A stretch of DNA of 55,539 nt, from the NCBI GenBank assembly GCA_003533505.1, contig DQGD01000001.1, forward strand, positions 188,441 to 243,979, in the 5' to 3' direction. Under the pieces are notes generated by a model, which made no database searches, was not told the DNA's origin, and was given only the letters and a program-made list of their open reading frames with translations. Made by a program: the position numbers and the translations under genes. The stretch's first letter is position 1; the number at the start of each line of letters is the position of its first letter. Of this stretch, positions 8,084 through 15,771 are shown piece after piece. This stretch comes from Clostridiales bacterium (GTDB lineage: Bacteria > Bacillota > Clostridia > Christensenellales > Pumilibacteraceae).

Positions 8084-8959
8084 CTAATCCTTATATATCA
8101 GCCGCAAAATCTCGTCACACTTTTCCTTTGCGGCTTCATAGCCCAGCCTGTACATTTCCTCGTAGCCATCCTTGTCGGTGGACTTAAACGCCGACAAATC
8201 GGGCGCGACGATAATGTCCGAATTGATAAGCCCGTGCACCGACGAGTTCGCTCCCATGATGTCGAATGTCGCTTTGAGCACGCTGATAAGCCCCATCTCG
8301 CTCGTTCCGCCGCCGCGCGTGGGGTTTACGTCCACCGTGACCACGTTATCCGCGCCCACCATGCGGCACACGTCCGCCGGAATATTGTTCAGCAGTCCTC
8401 CGTCGACGAGGTGCTTGTTGCCCATCACAAGCGGCTTGAAAAACAGCGGCACGGTGCTGGAAGCCGCAGCCGCCGTCGCCACCGAGCCCGAATCCAGAAT
8501 AACCTGCTTGCCCTCGACAAGGTCGGTTGCCACCGCGTAGAACGGCTTTTTGAGGTCGGAAAACTGCGCGTCGCCGATGAGGTCGGACACGATTTTGCCG
8601 ATTTTCATCGAGTCGTCGGGCGACCAGATGAAGCCCTTTTTTATGTCTTTAAGCTGCAATCGCGCCCCGTAGGCGAGCATGTCCTTGGGCTCGACGCCGG
8701 CTGCGTAAAGCGCACCCACTATGCTGCCTGCCGAACACCCGACGACTAAATCGAAGTCGATGTTCGCCTCTCTGAACGCCTGCAACGCGCCGATGTGCGC
8801 AAATCCCCTGGCTCCGCCGCCGCCCAGACACAGCGCGGTCACGCCGCGCCGTTTCAGCTTGCCGCCGATAAGCGCGCGTTCGCGCTTCATCTTGCGCTTG
8901 TTCTCGGCTTGCTCGGCTTTCAGCCGCCTGTTCTGCTTGAAATTATCCCACCATTTCAT
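8084..8959 (-). CDS. Patatin-like phospholipase (RssA/YlbK type)
   Basis: A 291-residue lipid acyl hydrolase of the patatin family. The oxyanion loop is LGGGGARGFAHIGALQAF (residues 45-62), the nucleophile Ser76 lies in GCSAGS, and the dyad partner Asp186 is in VDGGLLNN. Length and motif spacing fit short bacterial patatins that act on membrane phospholipid or acyl esters in the cytoplasm. The first 40 residues are strongly basic. It lies 12 bp after the ECF S component and 17 bp before the ComEC-like gene, so the three are probably co-transcribed. The real substrate is not known. Confidence 0.9.
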   Translation of the reverse strand: MKWWDNFKQNRRLKAEQAENKRKMKRERALIGGKLKRRGVTALCLGGGGARGFAHIGALQAFREANIDFDLVVGCSAGSIVGALYAAGVEPKDMLAYGARLQLKDIKKGFIWSPDDSMKIGKIVSDLIGDAQFSDLKKPFYAVATDLVEGKQVILDSGSVATAAAASSTVPLFFKPLVMGNKHLVDGGLLNNIPADVCRMVGADNVVTVDVNPTRGGGTSEMGLISVLKATFDIMGANSSVHGLINSDIIVAPDLSAFKSTDKDGYEEMYRLGYEAAKEKCDEILRLIYKD

Positions 8960-8971
8960 TTTTATTGCCCG

Positions 8972-9634
8972 TTATTCCTTGTCCGTATCGGACTTGTTAT
9001 TGTTTTCGGTATCGGTATTTTCTTCGTCGGAGCGCGTGTCCGCGGAGGAACCCGCTTGGGCAGCCTTTTTCTCCTCGATTTCGGCGTAAAGTTCTTCCTC
9101 GTCGTTGTCGGTGTGGTGCTTGACGCTCTCGAACAGCACGGGAACACGCGGCATCACGATGAGCGCGACAACCAGCGAAGCTCCTGCCTGAATGGGCCCC
9201 GAAACGAAGTTGAACAGCGAAGCTTCCCAGCCGTACAGCATAAGGTCGGTAAGGAAATAGCCGATTATCATCCATGCGCCCGCAATCAGCATGGAGAACA
9301 GTCTGCGCAGCATGGGACGCTGTTTGCGGAACACATAGGTATATAATATGCCGCAAAGAAAGCCCTCGCCCCCCTTGACGACGAACGTAAACGGCGCGTA
9401 AGTCGCAAAACCCGAGAACAGGTCGGCGAGCGACGAGCCGATTGCGCCCGCAATCATGCCGCCCACGGGCCCCAGCAGCGACGCGGCGAGAAAAATCAAC
9501 GTGTCGCCGAAGTTGATGTAGCCCTTGCCCCACGGAATCCGCACGAAAATCGTGAGCACGCACACGAGCGCGGAAAACAATGCTATAAGTACGACATAAA
9601 ACGTAGTCGCTTTGTCAATTTTCTTTTTCACCAT
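8972..9634 (-). CDS. ECF transporter S component (substrate unknown)
   Basis: A 220-residue membrane protein with about six hydrophobic segments in residues 10-175 and an acidic, disordered C-terminal tail of about 45 residues rich in Glu, Asp and Ser. Motifs such as GYINFGDTLIFLAASLLGP and GAIGSSLADL followed by FVVKGGEGFLCG are typical of the Pfam ECF S component group including HmpT/ThiW-like proteins, which bind a vitamin or its precursor and work with a shared EcfAA'T module. No energising genes lie here. ATG follows CGGAG with a normal spacing. The leader holds two hairpins but no riboswitch that I recognise, so the vitamin cannot be assigned. Confidence 0.8.
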   Translation of the reverse strand: MVKKKIDKATTFYVVLIALFSALVCVLTIFVRIPWGKGYINFGDTLIFLAASLLGPVGGMIAGAIGSSLADLFSGFATYAPFTFVVKGGEGFLCGILYTYVFRKQRPMLRRLFSMLIAGAWMIIGYFLTDLMLYGWEASLFNFVSGPIQAGASLVVALIVMPRVPVLFESVKHHTDNDEEELYAEIEEKKAAQAGSSADTRSDEENTDTENNNKSDTDKE

Positions 9635-9685
9635 CGTATTCGCTCCGAAAGTAATTATTTCATCGTTTTCCCGTTTTTACGGCAA

Positions 9686-9749
9686 ACGGGCAGATAAATT
9701 TCCGCCCGTAATTCATTCGTGTAATGCGCGCGGTTTACAGCTAAACCGC
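9686..9749 (-). other. Two hairpins between rplI and the ECF gene
   Basis: Reverse strand: GCGGTTTA/TAAACCGC with a 4-nt loop (9730-9749, perfect), then ACGGGC/GCCCGT with a 12-nt loop (9686-9709). Neither is followed by a good T-run, so they are not standard terminators. They could be part of a 5'-UTR structure for the ECF gene or mRNA processing signals; no known riboswitch consensus was recognised. Confidence 0.4.
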
Positions 9750-9776
9750 AGCGTTCGGTTATCGGCTGAGGAGCTT

Positions 9777-10220
9777 TTAGAGCGCCTCGACCTTGACCTT
9801 GATTTTTGCCGAAATCTCGGCGTAGGGCTTGACCGTCACGTCGTAAACGCCCACCGACTTGATTACGTCGGGCAGCACGATTTTCTTTTTGTCTATATCT
9901 ATGCCCTCTTTTTCGAGCGCGTCGGAAACGGCTTGGGTGTTCAGCGATCCGAACAGCTTACCCGTTTCGCCCACTTTAATCTTTACCGTGACCGTCATGC
10001 CGGAAATGCGCTTTGCCAGCTCCTGAGCCTCGGCGCGTTCGACGGCTTTGCGGTGCTCGTCGGCTGCCTTGGCGATGCCGATGCTGTTTACCATGTTTGC
10101 GGTGGCTTCCACCGCCAGCCCGTTCTTTATGAGATAATTGCGCGCGTAACCGTCGCTTACGTTGACTATATCGTTCTTTTTGCCCTGCCCCTTGACGTCG
10201 GCTGTGAGTACTACTTTCAT
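9777..10220 (-). CDS. rplI: Large ribosomal subunit protein bL9
   Basis: A 147-residue protein starting MKVVLTADVKGQGKKNDIV, with GYARNYLIKNGLA (residues 24-36), the L9 N-domain signature that binds 23S rRNA, then a long charged helix and the C-domain with GKLFGSLNTQ. Length is normal. ATG follows GGAGGG and a consensus promoter 23 bp upstream of the start. In many Bacillota rplI is next to dnaB and a GdpP-type gene; here it stands alone ahead of the ECF operon. Confidence 0.97.
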   Translation of the reverse strand: MKVVLTADVKGQGKKNDIVNVSDGYARNYLIKNGLAVEATANMVNSIGIAKAADEHRKAVERAEAQELAKRISGMTVTVKIKVGETGKLFGSLNTQAVSDALEKEGIDIDKKKIVLPDVIKSVGVYDVTVKPYAEISAKIKVKVEAL

Positions 10221-10242
10221 AAAAGCCCTCCGATTTTCTTAT

Positions 10243-10271
10243 ATTCTATCCTAAAAGCTCGGTTTTGTCAA
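10243..10271 (-). promoter_or_regulatory. Sigma-A promoter of rplI
   Basis: Reverse strand: TTGACA (10266-10271), 17-bp spacer, TAGAAT (10243-10248). Strong promoter, as expected for a ribosomal protein gene. Confidence 0.8.
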
Positions 10272-10346
10272 GAATAAGTTTTGCCTCGCGCGAATAACGG
10301 GCAACAATTTTACTAATAATAGTTATAGTTACGAGGAGGTACGACT

Positions 10347-10649
10347 ATGAAAGATTTGAAGTGCGGACTCACCGCCTGCAAGCACAATGAGGGCTATTGC
10401 TGCTGCGCAAAGGAAATCGAGGTCGATAAGGGCACTGATTGCACCACCTACTGCCCCGACGAAAACAAGCACGTTTCCATGTTCGAGGCGGCAGGCGACT
10501 TCGCGAAAGCCGATTATTCGGTGGACACGCGCGTTTCGTGCGAAGCCGACTGCGTTTTCAATAAGTCCGGCAAGTGCGTTTCAAACGGCATCACCGTGAT
10601 GAACGAAGGCTCGCAAAACGCCGTTTGTCTGACGTATATCAAGCAGTAA
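10347..10649 (+). CDS. DUF1540 cysteine-rich small protein
   Basis: A 100-residue protein with two cysteine clusters: CGLTACKHNEGYCCCAKEIEV with CTTYC in the first half (residues 6-36) and CEADCVFNKSGKCVSNGITV with a final Cys in the second half. This repeated pattern is DUF1540, a probable metal-binding unit widespread in Clostridia with no known function. ATG follows GAGGAGG at good spacing, and a strong bidirectional terminator follows the gene, so it is its own transcription unit. No signal peptide; presumed cytoplasmic. Confidence 0.85.
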   Translation: MKDLKCGLTACKHNEGYCCCAKEIEVDKGTDCTTYCPDENKHVSMFEAAGDFAKADYSVDTRVSCEADCVFNKSGKCVSNGITVMNEGSQNAVCLTYIKQ

Positions 10650-10683
10650 GCCCGTGCGCTGTAATGCGAACGCGGCGCGCACG

Positions 10684-10713
10684 AAAAAAGCGACTCGGTC
10701 GAGTCGCTTTTTT
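10684..10713. terminator. Bidirectional terminator between DUF1540 and yitT
   Basis: AAAAAAGCGACTCG pairs with CGAGTCGCTTTTTT around a 2-nt centre. It has A-runs and T-runs on both sides, serving the converging DUF1540 and yitT genes. Confidence 0.9.
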
Positions 10714-10714
10714 G

Positions 10715-11845
10715 CTATTTTTTCCAATAACCGTAGACCTCGTTCGCCGACACGACGTAGGAGAAAGTGTCGGGATATTTTTTCAGTATGCGCTCGAAGT
10801 CGCCTATCTGGCGGCGCTTGATGACGCAAATCAGCAACTTGTGGCTGTTGCCCGTGTACTGACCCACCGCGTCGACAACCGTCACGCCCTTGCCGAGCAC
10901 GTCGAAGATTTCGGCGCAAATTTCGTTGCAGTGGTTGGTGATTATCTCGACTTTTAGCGCAGACCGCGAGCCCTTTATGAACTTGTCGGACACCGCGCTC
11001 GAGGAAAACGACTCGATAATCGCGAGGAATACCGGGGTGAGCGTCTTGTCGTAGACGAAAAACGACAGGAGGATTATCGACGAGTCTATCATGAAAATCA
11101 GCCACGCCATGCCGAGGTCGGGGCGTTTTTTCTGAATAATCGCCGCTATCGTGTCGGTGCCGCCCTGACTGCCGCCGGCACGCACCATAATACAGAACGC
11201 AAGTCCGCACATCACGCCGCCGAAAACCGCCGCGATAATCTTCTCGCCGGCTCCTGCCTTGTAAAGCAACGTGCCGCCGGCTCCCTCGGCTATCTTATTA
11301 AGCTGTTCTATTGCGATTGTGACAAGGCTGTACAACACGGTATAGCTCGCCGTGGCGAAGAAATACCGCTTGGACAGGAAGAAAAACGCGAGAATCAATA
11401 GCGGTACGTTCATCGCGATGTTGAAGTAACCGAGGTTGATACCCGTGATATACTCGAGTATGACCGCCGCGCCTGCGATGCCGCCCACGGCGAACCCGTT
11501 GGGCGAAATAAAGCAGTAGGTGCCTATGCCGCGCAAAACCGCCGCCAGCACGACGTAAGCCGCCATGACCAGAATCGAGCGAAGTCTGCTCTCGTTGGGC
11601 GCAGGCACGACGACTTCCTTGCCGTTTTTGAGCTTTATCACTCTGCCGCCGTTCTCGCCCTCGCCGAAGCCTGCGATTGCGTCGTCCGCCGCAGCCTTGT
11701 CCTCGGCTGCTCCTGCGTTTTCGCTCGGCGTAGCCGCAGCTTCCTCTGTCGTGCCGATAAGCTCCTCGCCCGTATCGGCGTGGGATTGGTTGTCGGGAGC
11801 GGTATCGTCGCCCGTCACGCCGCCGATTGTATTTTCTTTTTTCAT
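10715..11845 (-). CDS. YitT family membrane protein (DUF161 + DUF2179)
   Basis: A 376-residue protein. Residues 1-95 are hydrophilic, acidic and rich in Ala, Glu and Gly, an extension not usual for the family. About five to six membrane segments follow (roughly 88-285), with ISPNGFAVGGIAG and the VRAGGSQGGTDTIAAIIQKK motif near 225-245, typical of YitT. A C-terminal DUF2179 domain (about 290-376, EIITNHCNEICAEIFDVLGKGVTVVDAVG) has a ferredoxin-like ligand-binding fold in known structures. Function of the family is not established. The gene has a promoter 80-110 bp upstream and a second, LexA-box promoter about 300 bp upstream. Confidence 0.88.
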   Translation of the reverse strand: MKKENTIGGVTGDDTAPDNQSHADTGEELIGTTEEAAATPSENAGAAEDKAAADDAIAGFGEGENGGRVIKLKNGKEVVVPAPNESRLRSILVMAAYVVLAAVLRGIGTYCFISPNGFAVGGIAGAAVILEYITGINLGYFNIAMNVPLLILAFFFLSKRYFFATASYTVLYSLVTIAIEQLNKIAEGAGGTLLYKAGAGEKIIAAVFGGVMCGLAFCIMVRAGGSQGGTDTIAAIIQKKRPDLGMAWLIFMIDSSIILLSFFVYDKTLTPVFLAIIESFSSSAVSDKFIKGSRSALKVEIITNHCNEICAEIFDVLGKGVTVVDAVGQYTGNSHKLLICVIKRRQIGDFERILKKYPDTFSYVVSANEVYGYWKK

Positions 11846-11925
11846 AAGTTTTCAGTCCTCGTTAATCCGCGAAAAAGCAATCGCGCTCTTTCACGGATTA
11901 CGCCGCATTTTTCGGCGCAATGTAT

Positions 11926-11954
11926 ATGATAACGCTTGCAAAAAAAATAGTCAA
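11926..11954 (-). promoter_or_regulatory. Proximal sigma-A promoter of yitT
   Basis: Reverse strand: TTGACT (11949-11954), 17-bp spacer, TATCAT (11926-11931). The leader of about 75 nt contains a small CGCCG/CGGCG hairpin (11901-11917). Confidence 0.65.
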
Positions 11955-12132
11955 GCGTTTTGCGCCCGACAGCGGCTCGCTGCCGCGGCGAAAGAAGCCT
12001 CGGCAGGCTTTTTCCGCAGGAAATAGCTGCCGCTCCCCGTAAATTCGATTTAAAATGCAAAATGGCCGATTTTGTGGTCGACCATCTTGCTATATGATAA
12101 GGGGGAAAATGATGAGCTGTTTAAGCGTAACC

Positions 12133-12188
12133 GGAACGTTCGTTCCTGATTACGAGCTCATTATATACCTATCGATTTTGTTTGTCAA
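12133..12188 (-). promoter_or_regulatory. Consensus promoter with a LexA/DinR (SOS) box
   Basis: Reverse strand: TTGACA (12183-12188), exactly 17 bp, TATAAT (12160-12165), a perfect sigma-A promoter. GGAACGAACGTTCC (12133-12146) follows at about +7 to +20 and matches 13 of 14 positions of the Bacillus LexA box CGAACRNRYGTTYC. Transcription would run about 300 nt to yitT with no convincing ORF in between. The target may be yitT or a small RNA. Apart from this and the proximal yitT promoter, nothing else was seen in the gap 11846-12312 except A/T-rich tracts near 12190-12230. Confidence 0.65.
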
Positions 12189-12312
12189 GAGTTTTTTTAA
12201 ACTTTTTTAAATTTTTTTGCGGTTTGCCTAAATAAAGCGAATTTTGCAATGCCGAGCGCAATATTTGCAATATTTTCTAGCTAAGCGGCGGTATTTGAGA
12301 TAATTATGCCGT

Positions 12313-15300
12313 CTAGCCCAGAAGCTCGATTATTTCCTTTATGCCGTTTTCCTTGCCGACGACAAGTCCTGCCAGCGCGGACTTCTTCTCCTGAAGCTTG
12401 ATAATTTTCTCCTCCACGCTGTCCTTGACAATCAGCTTGTAGACCTGCACGCTCTTTTGCTGACCCATGCGGTAGGCGCGGTCGGTCGCCTGATTCATCA
12501 CCGACTCGTTCCACCACGGGTCGTAGTGGATTACCACGTCCGCGCCCGTAAGGTTGATGCCGGTGCCGCCGGCTTTGAGCGAGATGAGGAACACTTTGAC
12601 GTCGTTTTCGTTGAACTTGTTGACCAGCCGCAACCGCTCGGACTTGGGTGTGTCGCCTTTAAGGACATAGTGCGAAATACCCTTCTCCATCAGTTTCCTG
12701 CGAATTACGTCCAGCATCGAGGTGAACTGCGAGAACAGCAATATCTTGTGACCGCCCTCGACAGCCGTTTCGATAAGCTCCATGCACGCGTCGGTCTTTG
12801 CGGAGTTGCCCGTGTAGTCGGGGTAAACTAGCGAGGGGTCGCAGCATATCTGACGAAGCTTGGTCAGCATCGACAGCACAACCACCCTGCTCATGTCGGG
12901 AGTGGCGCGCATGCTCTCGCGGATAAGCGCGAGGTTAGCCTCGTACAGCTTCTTCTGCTCGCCCTCGAGCGGCGCGTCGAGTATGCTCTCCATTTTCGCC
13001 GGGAGCTCCTTGAGAACGTCCGCTTTGAGTCGGCGCAATATAAACGGCTTGACGATGCGCTTTAGCCGCCCCGTCGCGCCTGCGTCGCCGCGCACCACGT
13101 CCACCTCGTACTTGTCGCGGAACGCGCCGTAACTGCCGAGGTAATATGGCATGATAAAGTCGAAAATCGACCACAGCTCGCCGAGGTTGTTCTCTACCGG
13201 CGTACCCGTGAGCGCGAAACGATGTTTAGCCTTGATTTTCTTGACCGCAACCGCGTTTTTGGTTTCGGGGTTCTTGATGTACTGCGCTTCGTCGGCAATC
13301 GCGTAATCGAACGTCACGTTCTCGTACAGCTCGTAATCCCTGCGGATAAGGTCATAGGAGGTAATCACAACGTCGTAGTCGGCGGCTTTGGCGATGCGCT
13401 CGCGCCGCTCCTCCTGACCACCCATAACGGCGAGCGTTCTTAATGACGGGGCAAACTTTTCTATCTCGCCCACCCAATTCAGCATGAGCGTGGTGGGGCA
13501 GATTATCAGCGCGGTGGACTTCTCCTCGAGAAGCAACGCGATTACTTGCAGCGATTTACCTAAGCCCATGTCATCGGCGAGTATTCCGCCGAAACCGTTG
13601 TCTTTCAGCATTTTCAGCCAGCGGTAGCCCGTTTTCTGGTAATTGCGCATGATGAGCCGCAGCGATTCGGGCACCTCGATGTCGGCGTTTTCCACCGATT
13701 CGAGCGACTTTAACAGCGACTTGAACGCGCTGTCGCGAGAGAGCGAGAAGAATCCCTGCTTGAGCTCGCTGTTGACGAACGGCGCGTAATAGCGCGGCAT
13801 TTCAAACTGCCCGTCCGTCAGTTTCGCCACTTCCAGAATCTCGCTCAGCGCCTCGATGGAATTGTCCTCGAGGTTGACGAAGCCGCCGCCGAGGCGTATA
13901 TAACGCTTCTTTTCGCGATAAGCCGCAAGTATCGCGGCAAGCTCCTCGCTCGTGTAGCCCTCGGCGGAGAGTTGCAGGTTGAGAAGGTCGCTCGTAAGCC
14001 TTACGCCAACGTGAATACGCGGCGAAGTGCGAATGCGCATTTTCTTCATGCTGTCGGTGACAAACACTTCGGCGTACTCGAAAAGCTCCTTTACGCCCTC
14101 GGACAGGAAGGTAAAAATCTCCGCTTCGTCGTCGAGATAAAGGTCGGGATAGTGCGGAAAATACTTTGCCAGCACGCCGCGAATGGCGTTTTCGGTGTCC
14201 CAATCGCGCACGAAATCTCCGCCGATGACGTCGGAAAACAAGTCGACGGGATTGTCGTCGTAGCTCGCCTTTACGTCGAGATACACGCTGCCGTCCTTGC
14301 CGTTGATGTAAATCTTTGTAACGAGAGGAGCGGCTTCGTAGACGGACAAGTCTATCGTGCCCGAGTCCACCTCGATATAGTCGTTGAGCTGGCAGATAAC
14401 GCTGTTGTAGAACGCGCTCATGTCGTGGTCGGCAACGAACAGCCGCTTTTTCATCGCTATATAGTCGAAGAACGAGCGCACCGCCGCGTCGAACTCGTCG
14501 CTCACGCGGAAAATGCGGTTTTGGGTGAGAACGTACTTATAATCCTTGCCGTCAATGAATTTGCAGTCGGTTTCGGACAGCGTGACCGAATAGCCGCCGT
14601 CCTCGCGCGTGACAATCAGCTTGACGGGGAGCGTCGCCGTAAACGGCTCGATGAGCACGAGGTCGGTCTTTCCAAGGTGCACCAGCGAGCCCTCGTACAG
14701 CGCAAAAAACTCGTCCACGTCGCCGCTGATAAGGCGTATTTCGTCCTTGTAGCGCATGAACGTGCCGCTCAGCTCGATTTTCTCCGAATAGCACTTCACC
14801 AGAAAATCGACAAGCTTTTTGCTGTTGTCGGTAAAGTTTTCTATGTTGTGATAAAGCTCGAGGTCCACTCCGTAACGACGATAGCCGCACGCCGAAACAC
14901 ACGACACGAAGTCGGAAATATCCTTGAGGTTGTATTGCTTTTTGTTGCCGATTGTAAAGCGCAGCGACACGCCGTCGCCTAATTCGAGATAGGGAATCAG
15001 CTCGGTTTTCACCGCGTCGCCCGTAATAAACCTGCGGCGTTTCTTTTTGCCGTACTCGGCGATGAGATTGACTGCGCCCGGGTCTGTCTTTTTGCGTATA
15101 TCGACGGGCTCGCGCACCTGCGGATTGCGCTCCTCATAGCTGAGCGCGGTGGCTACGATATGCTTACACGGTCCGCTCTCGAGGTTGAATTTGTCGCAGT
15201 CGCACTCGTAGTCGTACAGTCCGCCCTGCTCGTCGAAAGTTATCTTGCAGCTATATAGCCTGTCGCCCTGAACGGTGGACATAATGTCGAACTTTCCGTC

Positions 15301-15411
15301 GCGCGTCGCCGTAGTAATGCTCTTAACCTTGTTGTCGTAAAACTTCTTCTTGCCCGAAGCAAACGCATCGCCCTGAGTTTCGTTGTAAAGCGCGTCGAAA
15401 TCGAAAAACAT
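12313..15411 (-). CDS. SWIM zinc-finger SNF2-family helicase (RapA/HepA-like)
   Basis: A 1032-residue ATP-dependent DNA or RNA-polymerase remodeller. A SWIM zinc finger near the start has Cys70, Cys72, Cys82 and His84 (CDCDKF...GPCKHIVATA). A long middle region (about 120-580) resembles the bacterial SNF2-associated domain. The motor follows: Walker A DDMGLGKS at 613-620, a DEAQYIKN motif II near 705, LTGTPVENNLGELWS, then the second RecA domain with LLFSQFTSMLDVIRR, SLKAGGTGINLTGADVVIH and ATDRAYRMGQ. The domain order and length are complete. ATG follows CGGAGG. Such proteins are common in Bacillota; their exact targets are unknown. No restriction or defence partner is adjacent. Confidence 0.92.
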   Translation of the reverse strand: MFFDFDALYNETQGDAFASGKKKFYDNKVKSITTATRDGKFDIMSTVQGDRLYSCKITFDEQGGLYDYECDCDKFNLESGPCKHIVATALSYEERNPQVREPVDIRKKTDPGAVNLIAEYGKKKRRRFITGDAVKTELIPYLELGDGVSLRFTIGNKKQYNLKDISDFVSCVSACGYRRYGVDLELYHNIENFTDNSKKLVDFLVKCYSEKIELSGTFMRYKDEIRLISGDVDEFFALYEGSLVHLGKTDLVLIEPFTATLPVKLIVTREDGGYSVTLSETDCKFIDGKDYKYVLTQNRIFRVSDEFDAAVRSFFDYIAMKKRLFVADHDMSAFYNSVICQLNDYIEVDSGTIDLSVYEAAPLVTKIYINGKDGSVYLDVKASYDDNPVDLFSDVIGGDFVRDWDTENAIRGVLAKYFPHYPDLYLDDEAEIFTFLSEGVKELFEYAEVFVTDSMKKMRIRTSPRIHVGVRLTSDLLNLQLSAEGYTSEELAAILAAYREKKRYIRLGGGFVNLEDNSIEALSEILEVAKLTDGQFEMPRYYAPFVNSELKQGFFSLSRDSAFKSLLKSLESVENADIEVPESLRLIMRNYQKTGYRWLKMLKDNGFGGILADDMGLGKSLQVIALLLEEKSTALIICPTTLMLNWVGEIEKFAPSLRTLAVMGGQEERRERIAKAADYDVVITSYDLIRRDYELYENVTFDYAIADEAQYIKNPETKNAVAVKKIKAKHRFALTGTPVENNLGELWSIFDFIMPYYLGSYGAFRDKYEVDVVRGDAGATGRLKRIVKPFILRRLKADVLKELPAKMESILDAPLEGEQKKLYEANLALIRESMRATPDMSRVVVLSMLTKLRQICCDPSLVYPDYTGNSAKTDACMELIETAVEGGHKILLFSQFTSMLDVIRRKLMEKGISHYVLKGDTPKSERLRLVNKFNENDVKVFLISLKAGGTGINLTGADVVIHYDPWWNESVMNQATDRAYRMGQQKSVQVYKLIVKDSVEEKIIKLQEKKSALAGLVVGKENGIKEIIELLG

Positions 15412-15473
15412 TCTTTAACCTCCGCCCGTTCTCGCGCAAAAATCGCGGTTAAGCCGTTTTTGCGTTATATTGT

Positions 15474-15502
15474 ATTGTAACACACTTTTACGAAAATTAC
15501 AA
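15474..15502 (-). promoter_or_regulatory. Promoter of the SNF2 helicase
   Basis: Reverse strand: TTGTAA (15497-15502), 17-bp spacer, TACAAT (15474-15479), about 60 bp before the start codon. Confidence 0.55.
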
Positions 15503-15564
15503 TAGTTTTAACGCGCCAAGGCACCGATTTTTCCGCAAATTTCGGGAGCGGAAAGCGAATTCGA

Positions 15565-15593
15565 TTGACTTATCGCGGCAAATGGCATATACT
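15565..15593 (+). promoter_or_regulatory. Sigma-A promoter of mgtE
   Basis: TTGACT (15565-15570), 17-bp spacer, TATACT (15588-15593). Transcription from about 15600 leaves a leader of about 170 nt before mgtE. Confidence 0.7.
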
Positions 15594-15630
15594 GATAGTG
15601 AAATATTAAAAAGGAGGCATAAGGCAGCGA

Positions 15631-15710
15631 ATGGACGCAGGTAGCAGTAAAAGCGCGGAACCCCCGAGTAACAGGCGTTATTATTCGCGCGCCCTTGCCG
15701 AATAATAACG
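15631..15710 (+). promoter_or_regulatory. mgtE leader: short ORF overlapping a perfect 12-bp hairpin
   Basis: A 24-codon ORF (15631-15705) begins MDAGSSKSAEPPSNRRYY. CGTTATTATTCG (15676-15687) pairs perfectly with CGAATAATAACG (15699-15710) across an 11-nt loop. The 5' arm covers the Arg-Tyr-Tyr codons and the stop codon lies in the 3' arm, so ribosome position would decide whether the stem forms. AAGG lies 6-7 nt before the ATG and GGAGG 13 nt before. The leader does not match the M-box consensus that I know. mgtE itself lacks a clear ribosome binding site. Confidence 0.45.
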
Positions 15711-15771
15711 ATTTAAGGGAAAAAATATTCGCGCTTGACGCCCACGAAAATCGTTTGCGTGGTAACAAGCA

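Noticed and set aside
11842..12060. 72-codon ORF (minus) in the yitT leader
   Set aside because: No ribosome binding site or recognisable domain, and it overlaps the yitT promoter and start.
12109..12210. 33-codon hydrophobic ORF on the plus strand with AAGGGGG before it
   Set aside because: Only 3-4 nt between the site and ATG, no good promoter, and the sequence doubles as the opposite-strand promoter and LexA box. Mentioned with the SOS finding but not called as a gene.
15600..15771. M-box (ykoK) magnesium riboswitch in the mgtE leader
   Set aside because: The conserved GUUAGGUGAGGCUCC-type core was not found by eye; a covariance search would be needed to exclude a divergent form.
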